Shown here: piece by piece, positions 1 through 8,574 of the stretch
How positions within the stretch are numbered: the first letter of the stretch is position 1
Layout of the letters: every line of letters starts with the position of its first letter
From: Promethearchaeota archaeon
GTDB taxonomy: Archaea; Asgardarchaeota; Lokiarchaeia; Sigyniarchaeales; SOKP01
NCBI GenBank assembly: GCA_019058445.1
Contig: JAHPZA010000005.1
Location: forward strand, 52,276-116,275
Reading direction: 5' to 3'
Length of the DNA stretch: 64,000 bases
Position numbers and translations under genes: made by a program
Notes under the pieces: model-generated
What the model saw: only the letters and a program-made list of their open reading frames with translations
What the model was told of the DNA's origin: nothing
Databases searched by the model: none

Positions 1-1165
1 ACCCACCAGTTTCATCGATCATTTCTGGACGATTCATATATTTCAAATTAATGGTCTTTGGTTTTCGAATCTCCAATGTGCCCAATTGCATAAATTCACT
101 TGCCCGAATTCTTACGTTATTTACCCATCTTTCATGATAGTAAGATAAATATACCAGCGTTACTAAAAAGGGTGCTGCGGCACACATACCGATTATAAGA
201 ACAAACCACAAAAGAGTTGTGGTATACAATTGAATCGCCAGTTCTGGTCTCGACATTAATTTTGAATAACTCATCTGTTCACCTCCGGTTAACAGAGCAG
301 TTGCCAACTCTTGAGCTAAATTAAATACCAAAACAATCCCAAAGAATCCCAGGATTTTACTGATTGGTCCAGTTCTTAAATAATAGCCCAGACGGACAGA
401 GTCCTGATTTTCATTGACTCGGTATGCTTGAGTATCTTCCGCTATCCATAATACAGGCATAATAAACGTCAGAATCAGTAAAGTAAATGGACCCATATAT
501 ATCGTTATATCAATCATCAATTCTTCGATATTCCAATACCATTCATATTTGGTAATATAAGGGTCATAAATTGCTGACCAAAGAAATGGTGCTGTAATTT
601 GAGCGATTATAACACTCATACCTATAGAAATAAATAATACTTCCATAACCCTCTTGATAAAAATCTTTAAATGAACAAAATCACTTCCTAGATCTAAATC
701 TACGGGATAAGCTTCAAGATAATAAATATCTTTGGTTCTCATCGGATATCCAAGAAAAATTTCAGTGAATTTTGGTCTCTTTTTCTCTACTGTTTTTCTT
801 AAATATTTCACAATGCTGTTTGAGGCAATTCGCGAACCAATCTGACCCCACGCTAATATGGGAACTATCGTAATCACAAGAAAAACGAGAGGTACAAAAT
901 AATATGGAAAAATGGGATATGTTTCAAGATCATAATACTCAGGATAAAAAGCCAGCATGTAGAATCCAGTGAAATAAAAGAATTGAATAGAGAATAGTAT
1001 CGCAAAAATTATAAAAAGAATGATGCGTCTCTTTTTCGGTACAATTACATCGAATTTGTCATCGGCACTTTCTATATTCAAATGCATGGGTTTTCTTTTA
1101 TAAAGATAAGCCTCTTTCTCTGAGCTATTTTCTTTTTCTATATAGTCTTTATTATTGTTTGACAT
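1..1165 (-). CDS. Multi-pass membrane protein, C-terminus cut by window edge
   Basis: An open frame on the minus strand begins with ATG at 1165 and runs without a stop off the left edge, giving about 388 residues of a longer or just-complete protein. After a charged, probably cytoplasmic N-terminus of about 50 residues it shows hydrophobic segments near residues 48-70, 90-108, 178-200, 222-245, 275-298 and 325-350, separated by charged loops, so it is an integral membrane protein with about six helices. No catalytic motif or known transporter signature was recognised. The downstream (left) neighbour is outside the window. It is transcribed in the same direction as the HEAT-repeat gene to its right, but a gap of about 360 bases separates them, so they are probably independent units. 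Confidence 0.75.
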   Translation of the reverse strand, partial: MSNNNKDYIEKENSSEKEAYLYKRKPMHLNIESADDKFDVIVPKKRRIILFIIFAILFSIQFFYFTGFYMLAFYPEYYDLETYPIFPYYFVPLVFLVITIVPILAWGQIGSRIASNSIVKYLRKTVEKKRPKFTEIFLGYPMRTKDIYYLEAYPVDLDLGSDFVHLKIFIKRVMEVLFISIGMSVIIAQITAPFLWSAIYDPYITKYEWYWNIEELMIDITIYMGPFTLLILTFIMPVLWIAEDTQAYRVNENQDSVRLGYYLRTGPISKILGFFGIVLVFNLAQELATALLTGGEQMSYSKLMSRPELAIQLYTTTLLWFVLIIGMCAAAPFLVTLVYLSYYHERWVNNVRIRASEFMQLGTLEIRKPKTINLKYMNRPEMIDETGG

Positions 1166-1526
1166 AGGTATCAATTAAGATAATTGTCTTTAAAAATTTT
1201 TTAGATTCAAAAACCACATTATTAATGAAAATGAAAACAGATAAGCATTCATTCTTACTTCAGAAAATCAATACAAGAAAGTATATCTCATAAACATGGG
1301 TTGTCTAGTTCATATTAATGTAAATATTTTTAATGCAGTAATGGTTAGAAATAATTTATTTTATCCAATTAGTGTTAATTAAGATTTAATTAATAAATAA
1401 CTCCAATTGCCTCAATTTAAGGGAAAGTAAATATATTCATAATTGAAATATTAAAAGACGCTCTTGAATAAAAACATAAATTGGTAAGATTTTATTAAAA
1501 TCAAAAGCTTTTCAATCTCTAGTTTT
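1166..1526. other. Intergenic region, no gene seen
   Basis: This 361-base stretch is very AT-rich. Short open frames here are not supported by a ribosome binding site or sequence character. No tRNA-like or long hairpin structure was seen. It presumably holds the promoter of the membrane protein to its left and the transcript end of the HEAT-repeat gene to its right. Confidence 0.5.
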
Positions 1527-3200
1527 TCATAATAAGGTCATCCAGTCAGGATTTATTTGATTCAAAGCTTTTTCAATTTCTTGACGCACGTCCCAATTGT
1601 CATCTCCGAGTGCATTTATAAGGGGATTTAAAGCTTTTGTATCTCTTATTTCTCCTAGAGCCCTAACAGCGGCAATTCGAATTTTAGGATCGCTATCGTT
1701 TAACAGGGAGGTTAGTGGAGTAAGATCTCTGAGATTTTCGAGTTTTCCAAGGGAATTTGTAGCCCTAGATTTAATATATACATCGTCATCATTAATACAA
1801 GAGATTAAGGGTTCCAATGATTCATCAGTTCCAATTTTCGTTAGTAAATTCACTGCCTCTCGCCTTACTTTCCAATCTGAGCTAGTTAAATAGCTTTTCG
1901 CACGCTCTATAATTAATTGTCTATTTTTTGGTTGTTCAAATTTAGAAAGAGCATTAATTGCTCCCTTCCTTACACTTGATTTTTCATCACTTATAAGGGC
2001 AAAAAGAGGTTCAATATAATTCTCATCTCTAATTGCTCCTATTATTTTGGCACAAAATTTACGAATTTGCCATTCTTTCGTATTTAATCCTTCAAGTACT
2101 AATTTATCCACTTTATTATCTGAAACTTTTATAATCGCATTATAGGCTAAATTTCTAATTCTTGAATCTTTACTATTAAGCAAGCGTATTAAAATCTGCA
2201 TCGCATCTGGATCATCTCCCGCACTTGACAGTAATTTTACCGCTTCCCTTCTCGCAACTAAATTTCTTTTTTGTAATACTTCATAAACTTGCTCGAATGA
2301 TTGTGAATGGACTAATATCTTATCAAGTGCTTTAACTGTCTTTGTTCGAATCGCTTCATCTTTATCTTTTAATAATTCCATGAGAGATTGTATACTTCTT
2401 TTGCTTCCTATATTGCCCAAAACACTTATTGCTGTCTTTCTGACGTCTTGATCTTCATCATTGAGCCTTTTTATAATATGGGATACTCTATTAGAAGGAA
2501 TAATTTTTTCCAATGCCTTAATTGAATTTTTTCTCACAATTGGATTTTTATCATTTAATAATTCGATAAGAGGATTAACTGCTTCTTTATCCCCAATTTT
2601 CCCTAGTATAACAGGTATGGCCTTTTTTATATTTAAATTATCGGAAGAAAGGAAGGGGATTATCTTCTGTATATCTGCCTTTTTTCCTGTCTTTATGATT
2701 ACCTTAATTAAGATATCTTGAAGTTCTTCATTACGATATTGCAGAACCTCAATCAACGCTTCTAAAGCATCTACTACACCTTCAAGTGAAATTACGGCTG
2801 ACTTTTTAACTTCAATATTCGAATCTCCTAAAGCGTATGTTAAAAATTCAATTGATCCTAATTTATCTGTTGTCCCAAGAGCTTCAATAAGTTTTTTCCT
2901 TACGTTCCAATCTTTTTCATTCATGTATTGAGTTTTTAAAAAATCAGTCCCTTCTTTTTGGTAACCTTCGGATAATAGCTTGATAAGCATAATTTTAGCA
3001 TCTGAATGAGACTCATTCAAATAGATACTTTTAATTTCTTGAAAATGAGAATTATCTTGAACGTGGATTAATTTTTCTATTGCTTTAGTTCTCCTCCCCG
3101 GTTCATTTGCGGTTACTATTATTGACAAAAGAACTTCAGATGCTTTTTCAGCATCCATATCCTTTACCTTGTCAATAATTAAATCGTCATTAAAACTCAA
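1527..3200 (-). CDS. HEAT-repeat (PBS lyase-type) scaffold protein
   Basis: This 557-residue protein is built almost entirely of tandem HEAT-like repeats of about 31 residues. They carry the recurring pattern in which a D is followed by V/I-R and then A-x-x-A-L-G-x-I/L, for example 'DVRKTAISVLGNIG' and 'KIRIAAVRALGEIRD'. By eye there are about 16 repeats from residue 40 to the end. Such solenoids act as protein-binding scaffolds; no catalytic domain is attached. The most upstream in-frame start is TTG at 3200, with a weak AGGT about 10 bases before it; the next start is ATG at residue 15. HEAT solenoids are common in Asgard genomes, and a second, short one lies at 44634-45119. The specific partner cannot be told from the sequence. 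It stands alone, divergent from the next gene. Confidence 0.85.
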   Translation of the reverse strand: MSFNDDLIIDKVKDMDAEKASEVLLSIIVTANEPGRRTKAIEKLIHVQDNSHFQEIKSIYLNESHSDAKIMLIKLLSEGYQKEGTDFLKTQYMNEKDWNVRKKLIEALGTTDKLGSIEFLTYALGDSNIEVKKSAVISLEGVVDALEALIEVLQYRNEELQDILIKVIIKTGKKADIQKIIPFLSSDNLNIKKAIPVILGKIGDKEAVNPLIELLNDKNPIVRKNSIKALEKIIPSNRVSHIIKRLNDEDQDVRKTAISVLGNIGSKRSIQSLMELLKDKDEAIRTKTVKALDKILVHSQSFEQVYEVLQKRNLVARREAVKLLSSAGDDPDAMQILIRLLNSKDSRIRNLAYNAIIKVSDNKVDKLVLEGLNTKEWQIRKFCAKIIGAIRDENYIEPLFALISDEKSSVRKGAINALSKFEQPKNRQLIIERAKSYLTSSDWKVRREAVNLLTKIGTDESLEPLISCINDDDVYIKSRATNSLGKLENLRDLTPLTSLLNDSDPKIRIAAVRALGEIRDTKALNPLINALGDDNWDVRQEIEKALNQINPDWMTLL

Positions 3201-3325
3201 TAGTAAAACCTATAAATGAAAATATTTAGTTAAACTCAATATATACTCAAGATATTTATGTATTTAGAAAAACATAATAAATTCTAAACTGCAAAAATTT
3301 TTGAAAAAACTGGGGTCGAATTGGT

Positions 3326-3955
3326 ATGCTGGGACTTTTTATCATAATTTTCATGATTCTTGTTTTAGATCATATTTTAATAATAATTTTAAGGCGTAAA
3401 GAATCTAAAAATAAAATTTTAATATATTTTTGCTCGATTTTGTACGCCAGCGCACTTTTTTTTATCCCCTTTTACGATCCTCTACAATTATCAGGATTTT
3501 GGGCTTCTGTAATCTTACAAAATTCAGAACCTACACTTCCTAGTTTCATTATCGGATTAATTGTAATAAACTGTGGGATATATGGGATACATATATTTTT
3601 AATTAGTGCGAATTTAATATGGGCAGAAAAGTATAGGGGAAGGTTAATTTCTACAAGTCAATTCTCAAAAAGACGTTTTCCTATCTATGTGTCATATCAT
3701 CTTATTGGTTTATCTTATCTTATTTTAATGGGATCCATTATTGGAGTAATATTTTTGAGTCTGATGATAATATTCTTGTATTTTGACACCATCAAGATTG
3801 AAAAAACAGTTTTAATTCCCCGATTCAAAGAAGAATATTACAAATATCAAAAACAAGTTCCTAAAAGGATGTATTCCTCCGAACTCCTGTTTATATTGAT
3901 ATTAGAATATATATTATTCGTGATTGGAATTGTTTTTTCTTTTATCTCAATATAA
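3326..3955 (+). CDS. Membrane protein, isoprenylcysteine/phospholipid methyltransferase-like
   Basis: This 209-residue, strongly hydrophobic protein has about five membrane segments, near residues 1-20, 30-48, 72-95, 130-160 and 188-209. Between the last two segments it carries 'FKEEYYKYQKQVPKR' (about 167-184). This resembles the E-E-x-x-Y-x-x-Y-x-x-x-V-x-R signature near the C-terminus of the isoprenylcysteine carboxyl methyltransferase / phospholipid methyltransferase (ICMT/PEMT/NnrU) group. The preceding 'PIYVSYHLIGLSYLILMG' matches the family's HP-x-Y-x-G region loosely. Family members methylate membrane-embedded substrates with S-adenosylmethionine. The HP motif is degraded to F-P-I-Y, so enzymatic activity is uncertain. 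The start is ATG; no clear ribosome binding site is seen. It precedes a phosphoribosyltransferase-like gene by 55 bases on the same strand. Confidence 0.55.
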   Translation: MLGLFIIIFMILVLDHILIIILRRKESKNKILIYFCSILYASALFFIPFYDPLQLSGFWASVILQNSEPTLPSFIIGLIVINCGIYGIHIFLISANLIWAEKYRGRLISTSQFSKRRFPIYVSYHLIGLSYLILMGSIIGVIFLSLMIIFLYFDTIKIEKTVLIPRFKEEYYKYQKQVPKRMYSSELLFILILEYILFVIGIVFSFISI

Positions 3956-4010
3956 ATTTCTGTAATTATTATAATCTTAATATTTTCAATTATCTTATTA
4001 GTAATTTAAG

Positions 4011-4715
4011 ATGGGATTTGAAAGATATGAATCAAGGTTTCAAGCAGGAGAAATTTTAGCAGGGGAAATTAAACGCAAAAATGAAGATCTTTATGATTTT
4101 ATAATAAAAAATCCGAATCAGTTTTTTTGCTTTGCGATTCCCAATGGAGGTGTGCCTGTGGTAGAAGGGCTCTGTTCTCAGTTTAATACGGGGTATGATA
4201 TGCTGATTGTGCGAAAAATCAAAATACCCTTTAATACTGAAGCAGGATTTGGTTCAGTTACTACTGATGGAACCGTCTTAATCAATGAGGGATTGCTAAG
4301 CCATTTAAATTTGTCAGAAATGGAAGTGTCCGATTCCATAGAATTGACTAAATCAGAAATTAGGGACCGATTAAAATTTTATGAGAAGGAGGCTAACTTA
4401 GAGCAACATTATAAACAACACATTGAAGGTAAATGTATTTTTATGGTTGATGATGGATTAGCTTCTGGTTTTACCATGCTCGCAGCTATAAAGATGGTAA
4501 AAAAATATAGTCCTAAAAAGATTTTTATAGCCGTTCCAACAAGCCCTTTAAGCTCTGTTCAAAGAGTCTCACCTTATATTGATGAATTATTCTGCCCCAA
4601 TGTGAGGAATGTATGGAGATTTGCAGTAGCAGATGCATACAAACACTGGTATGATGTACCTGAATCTGAAGTATTAGAAATTATAAATACTTCGAAATAT
4701 TACTTAAAAAAATAG
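4011..4715 (+). CDS. Phosphoribosyltransferase-domain protein
   Basis: This 234-residue protein has the layout of the type I phosphoribosyltransferase fold. It has an N-terminal strand/loop 'FAIPNGGVPVVEGL' (about 43-56), a mid-region 'IVRKIKIPFNTEAGFGSV' in which the K-I-x-x-P-x-x-E-x-x-x-G pattern is typical of stand-alone putative PRTases, and a PRPP-binding motif 'VDDGLASGFT' at residues 146-155. These proteins bind phosphoribosyl-type phosphates or are regulatory, and the substrate of this subgroup is not established. It lies 26 bases upstream of the URO-D-family gene on the same strand, suggesting co-transcription. A link to corrinoid or nucleotide metabolism is only an inference. The start is ATG at 4011. 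Confidence 0.75.
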   Translation: MGFERYESRFQAGEILAGEIKRKNEDLYDFIIKNPNQFFCFAIPNGGVPVVEGLCSQFNTGYDMLIVRKIKIPFNTEAGFGSVTTDGTVLINEGLLSHLNLSEMEVSDSIELTKSEIRDRLKFYEKEANLEQHYKQHIEGKCIFMVDDGLASGFTMLAAIKMVKKYSPKKIFIAVPTSPLSSVQRVSPYIDELFCPNVRNVWRFAVADAYKHWYDVPESEVLEIINTSKYYLKK

Positions 4716-4741
4716 AGTTAAGAAAATTTGTATAAACTAAG

Positions 4742-5911
4742 ATGAATAGAAGAGAACGGGTACAAAGAGCCTTCCATTTTAATCGCCCTGATAGAGTGCC
4801 TTTCCTTGGACTAACCGTACAATCTGATTTCTATCCTATAGAGCCAGTTTTGCCAATTGCATTTCAACCAGAAAAGTATCCTCCACATCCTAATGGCGGG
4901 GATACTACAATTAAGAATGCTGCATATCGAAGAGATGTTTATGATTGGAAACCAGAAATTAGAGAAAAATTAGGCTATTCTGAAAATTGGTGGGAAACTC
5001 CTCATGATAGTATTGATGAATTTGGTGTAATATGGCGGTCATCTGGAACTGAAAGTGGTGACAAAACAAAAGGGCATCCCTATAAAGGGCCCTTTCAAGA
5101 TGAGGGTACAGGTGAAGGATGGGATAATCTTGATAATTATGTATTTCCAGATGCAATGGATCCCAAACGTTATTCAAGGATACAGTCTGGAAGGTGGAAA
5201 GAAATCGCAGAAGATCGATACCTTTTAGGTGTTGTTAATATTAATGGAATGTTTAATAAGTGCAGTCAATTGCGAGGTTTTAGCGAACTTTTAATAGATT
5301 TGGTGCGAAATCGATATCCGAAAAGATTGGATTTTTTAATTAGTTCCGTTCTCTCATTTACTTTAACTACTATCGAGAAAATGAAAGAATCTTGTAAACC
5401 TTTAGATTCTATATTTATTGCAGATGATTTCGGAACTCAAAAATCAGCATTTGTAAGCCCAAGAATATTTAAAAAATTCTTTAAGGAACCATACAGAAAA
5501 ATAGTCAGTTTAACTCATGATTTGGGTATGGACTTTCTCCTTCATTCCTGCGGTGACGTTCTAGGCCTTATCCCAGAATTTATAGATATAGGTATTGATG
5601 CTTTACAATTTGACAGCCCTCACATGACTGGAGTTGAAAATTTTAAAAAATTTGCCCAAGAAAGAAAAATGGCATTTTGGCTGAGCTCAAACATACAAAG
5701 CACATTTATTAATGGAACGCCTCAGGATGTTGAAGAGGAAGTGAAATATTACATCAAGGATGTAGGGAATAATGAAGGAGGATTAGGAATCTGTGAATAC
5801 ACTGATTTTGAAGCAATAGAAGCCCCTAAAAAAAATGTCAGAGCCCAGAGAAAAGCCGTACAAAAATGGGGAAACTATAACGAAAATGGTATTATTGAGT
5901 GGTTAGTCTAA
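4742..5911 (+). CDS. URO-D-family (MtaA/MtbA-like) corrinoid methyltransferase
   Basis: This 389-residue protein begins 'MNRRERVQRAFHFNRPDRVP', the standard opening of the uroporphyrinogen decarboxylase superfamily branch that contains cobalamin/coenzyme M methyltransferases (MtaA, MtbA, CmuA). The zinc site of that branch, H-x-C followed by a distant Cys, is present as H268-S-C270 and C351 ('GICEY'). This supports a thiolate- or substrate-activating methyltransferase rather than a haem decarboxylase. It probably moves a methyl group to or from a corrinoid protein. A candidate corrinoid protein lies at 7696-8343 on the other strand. The actual methyl donor cannot be read from sequence. It is likely co-transcribed with the upstream PRTase-like gene (26-base gap). 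Confidence 0.8.
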   Translation: MNRRERVQRAFHFNRPDRVPFLGLTVQSDFYPIEPVLPIAFQPEKYPPHPNGGDTTIKNAAYRRDVYDWKPEIREKLGYSENWWETPHDSIDEFGVIWRSSGTESGDKTKGHPYKGPFQDEGTGEGWDNLDNYVFPDAMDPKRYSRIQSGRWKEIAEDRYLLGVVNINGMFNKCSQLRGFSELLIDLVRNRYPKRLDFLISSVLSFTLTTIEKMKESCKPLDSIFIADDFGTQKSAFVSPRIFKKFFKEPYRKIVSLTHDLGMDFLLHSCGDVLGLIPEFIDIGIDALQFDSPHMTGVENFKKFAQERKMAFWLSSNIQSTFINGTPQDVEEEVKYYIKDVGNNEGGLGICEYTDFEAIEAPKKNVRAQRKAVQKWGNYNENGIIEWLV

Positions 5912-6011
5912 CCTTATTTTAAAAATGGCTTAATTACAATATTTAAGATAGCATATAATTCATTGAAAATTATAAAATCAAAAAAAAGAAAAGTAAAAAA
6001 ATAGATAATGT

Positions 6012-6278
6012 TTAGGAGCTTACCAATCGAAATAATAAGGCGCCATGAGGAATGTAGAATTCGTCTTTTCTCTTTATCACGACGGTATGAAAATACTCCG
6101 CCAGTCCGAGAAACCCTCTTATCACACTCTCGTCTTCTTCAAATTTAAATGTTATATTTGATATTGCCGATCCTGTATTAAAGGCGACCTTCTCATAAAC
6201 ACGCTCATCGATTAAGGGAATTTTTAATTCATTGACGATTTCATAAACTCGCTTAATAAATAATTCTTTTTTAGCCAT
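6012..6278 (-). CDS. Small protein of unknown function (88 aa)
   Basis: A compact ATG-initiated frame begins 'MAKKELFIKRVYEIVNEL'. It has a helical N-terminus and a C-terminal half whose alternating hydrophobic pattern ('SNITFKFEEDESVIRGFLG') suggests beta strands. No known motif, transmembrane segment or cysteine pair was found. Amino-acid composition looks like a real soluble protein rather than a shadow frame, and nothing longer overlaps it on either strand. It lies between two convergent transcription units and about 280 bases from the next minus-strand gene, so it probably has its own promoter. The function is not recognised. Confidence 0.6.
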   Translation of the reverse strand: MAKKELFIKRVYEIVNELKIPLIDERVYEKVAFNTGSAISNITFKFEEDESVIRGFLGLAEYFHTVVIKRKDEFYIPHGALLFRLVSS

Positions 6279-6553
6279 TCACATCACGATCATGTTGATT
6301 GATTTATTCAGAAATTAACAATATTTGGTTATTCTTATTTCAGAAAATTTTGTTAATTGTATTTTTTGAAAATATCAATTTCTGATATTGTTAATAATAG
6401 TATAATAAAATACTTATATTTATACTTTAATTATTCGAAGTCTTGACTTTCTGTTTAAATTTGGATAATAAAATCAAAAAAAAAATTTAAAAATAAAAAC
6501 TATTGAAGTAGAAAAAACCTTTAGGATTCTTCTTAAAATTAATATTTATAGGA

Positions 6554-7699
6554 TTAATTAATAGAAATGGGGTACTTTCCATGTTTTAAAATCACTTTAA
6601 AGATTGTTGGGATCGAAGCTAACATGTGCATAAAGGAGGGAAAACCTTCTGATATACCCATAAGAAAGTTATCTCCAGGAGCGGCATCCTTCAACATTTC
6701 CAATGTCTTTTTCTTTACTGCCTTTTGACCTTGAAGGCATACAGGTTCAGGGAAGTTAGCCCAAATTACTTTATCTTTCCATGACTCTTTAGCTTCATTA
6801 ATGGGAAGATTTCCTACAGGAGGTGCCGTGAAACTCTCAATGGCATCAATTCTTGTTTTCGCAATAAGCTCCTTTAAAGCTTTTAACTCGCCATCCATAT
6901 GTACAACATATAGTTTATCATGTTTATGGAAGATATCTGCTACTTCATTATAGAAAGGCAGACTATATTTCTCGAAAAATTTTGGACTAGTAACTAGAGA
7001 AGTAACGTTATCAGGACCCCAAATTACTTCACAAGGGGATTCTGCTGCAATTTTATAAACCTCCAGTTCTTTTTTATAAATAATTTTGTAAAGCTCATCA
7101 AATTCCTTTTGATGCATATAATAATCTAAAGCCAATCTTTTCGGTCCCATAAGCATAATTAATGATTGAAGAGGAGATTTTGGAACAAAGGAGGGGACAA
7201 TCCCAAAATCACCGATAAACATTTGAAATTCCTCAATTTCATCATAAAAAGGGCTATATTCAGTATCCTCTATAATATATTTTAATACTTCATAATCCTC
7301 AAGAGTTTTGAGGAAATATCCATCTTCTGGAAACCAAGGAAGGTTCGCAGAAAGGTCAAGACTTTCCATTTTTGCTTTTACTGAAAGTTTCCCTCTTGGA
7401 GTACTTAAACTTCCGGTTATATCGTGAGGGGTATTAAATGCTATCATAATATCTACCGGTGACCAAGAAGTTTTATTCCCATAATGATGGTTAATATCCA
7501 TCTTAGTATTTGGACAAGAAACTTTATGTGTCTGAACTGCCAAAGCAGCATGTAATCCAAGCCCTTTGTCTAATAGTTTTCTCCATGGTTGATAAAGAGC
7601 TAATCCAGCTAAATATTTTGTTTCCACATAGATAGTAAATGGTATCATATCGGGAGGTTCTCGTCGAAGAACTGCCATTATTCTTTCTTTTGCATTCAA
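6554..7699 (-). CDS. URO-D-family methyltransferase with altered zinc ligands
   Basis: This protein has about 381 residues in the URO-D/MtaA superfamily. The frame is open to TTG at 7720, but the best start is TTG at 7699. A GAGGTGG ribosome binding site sits just upstream, the protein then begins with the family-typical N-A-K-E-R-I-M-A-V-L, and TTG overlaps the corrinoid gene's TGA stop as TTGA, indicating translational coupling. Where the plus-strand paralogue has the zinc ligands H268-x-C270 and C351, this one has H267-M-D269 and S350, so both cysteines are replaced. It is therefore either a methyltransferase with a different metal site or one acting on a non-thiol substrate. The corrinoid protein encoded immediately upstream is its obvious partner. 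The substrate is unknown. Confidence 0.8.
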   Translation of the reverse strand: MNAKERIMAVLRREPPDMIPFTIYVETKYLAGLALYQPWRKLLDKGLGLHAALAVQTHKVSCPNTKMDINHHYGNKTSWSPVDIMIAFNTPHDITGSLSTPRGKLSVKAKMESLDLSANLPWFPEDGYFLKTLEDYEVLKYIIEDTEYSPFYDEIEEFQMFIGDFGIVPSFVPKSPLQSLIMLMGPKRLALDYYMHQKEFDELYKIIYKKELEVYKIAAESPCEVIWGPDNVTSLVTSPKFFEKYSLPFYNEVADIFHKHDKLYVVHMDGELKALKELIAKTRIDAIESFTAPPVGNLPINEAKESWKDKVIWANFPEPVCLQGQKAVKKKTLEMLKDAAPGDNFLMGISEGFPSFMHMLASIPTIFKVILKHGKYPISIN

Positions 7700-8343
7700 C
7701 TTTTTACCCACCTCATACAAATATTAACACCATCCATCGCATTTTTCGCATAAGCATCTGCTCCGATATCCTTTATAAACTCTTCAGTGACAGGAGCGCC
7801 ACCAACAATAACTTTTACTTCTTTTCTTAGATTTGCCTCTACTAAAGCTTTCATTAAATTACCAACTTCAGGTAAAGTCATAGAGACTAAAGCGGATATG
7901 GCAACTATATCTGGATTTTCAGCGCGTATAGCTTCAATAAACCTTTCTGAAGACACATCAACACCTAAATCAATGACCTCAAAACCTTCTGCTTCTAAAA
8001 AAGTTATAACCACATTCTTTCCTATATCGTGTAGATCTCCTTTCCCTGTTCCGATTATAACTTTGGCAAGAGCATTTTTATCACCTTTTTCTTTAATTTG
8101 AGGTTCAAGTATTTTCATTGTCTCTTTTATAATTTCACCAGCCATGATAAGTTCAGGAATGAAGAATTCTTCAGCTTCAAATTTATCACTGATAATATTT
8201 GCTGCTTTTGCGATTCCTTCTTGAATTATCTTATATGGATGCATTCCTTTAGCAATCGCATCTTCACATACTTTCTTGGCCATTTCAATATCCATCTCGA
8301 TTACCGCTTTTATATACTGACTTATACTATTTTCTTCTGTCAT
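7696..8343 (-). CDS. Corrinoid (B12)-binding methyltransferase protein, MtaC/MtbC-like
   Basis: This 215-residue protein has the two-domain build of methyltransferase corrinoid proteins: a four-helix cap (about 1-88) and a Rossmann-type cobalamin domain (about 92-215). The cobalt ligand motif D-x-H-x-x-G is present as 'GDLHDIG' with H105, followed by the conserved 'VIDLGVDV' and 'VGGAPVTEEF' segments. It would carry the methyl group on Co(III) between a substrate-specific methyltransferase and an acceptor methyltransferase. It is the first gene of a two-gene unit with the URO-D protein, joined by a TTGA stop/start overlap. No corrinoid reductive activase (RamA-like) gene is in the window. The start is ATG at 8343. 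Confidence 0.92.
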   Translation of the reverse strand: MTEENSISQYIKAVIEMDIEMAKKVCEDAIAKGMHPYKIIQEGIAKAANIISDKFEAEEFFIPELIMAGEIIKETMKILEPQIKEKGDKNALAKVIIGTGKGDLHDIGKNVVITFLEAEGFEVIDLGVDVSSERFIEAIRAENPDIVAISALVSMTLPEVGNLMKALVEANLRKEVKVIVGGAPVTEEFIKDIGADAYAKNAMDGVNICMRWVKS

Positions 8344-8445
8344 TTTAATACATTTCTTAATTTCAATTAAAATTGATTTATTTTTATTTGATATTAGTTT
8401 CTCATGCTAAAATTAAAATTTTAGATTAAATAAAAAATATAAATT

Positions 8446-8453
8446 TTTATATA
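8446..8453 (+). promoter_or_regulatory. Candidate TATA element for the proline-rich protein gene
   Basis: TTTATATA lies in the divergent intergenic region about 120 bases before the GTG start at 8575. Initiation about 25 bases downstream would fall inside the 27-bp tandem repeats that follow. This is a motif match only. Confidence 0.35.
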
Positions 8454-8458
8454 CATAC

Positions 8459-8512
8459 ACTATAATTTTAATATAGTCAGAAAATACTATAATTTTAATA
8501 TAGTCAGAAAAT
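8459..8512. repeat. Perfect 27-bp tandem direct repeat (2 copies), each with an inverted repeat
   Basis: Two identical 27-base units occupy 8459-8485 and 8486-8512. Each contains the inverted repeat ACTATA-N7-TATAGT. The pair lies between the divergent corrinoid operon and the proline-rich/actin block, just downstream of a TATA-like element. Paired palindromes spaced by 27 bases near a probable transcription start suggest a regulator binding two adjacent sites. The regulator is unknown. Confidence 0.7.
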
Positions 8513-8574
8513 ATACTAGTAAATAAATTTAGGATTAATCTATTTTTAAAAATATTAGAGGAATTGATTAAATA

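Noticed and set aside
8459..8512. Possible CRISPR fragment
   Set aside because: The two units are immediately adjacent with no spacer, and no cas genes are present.
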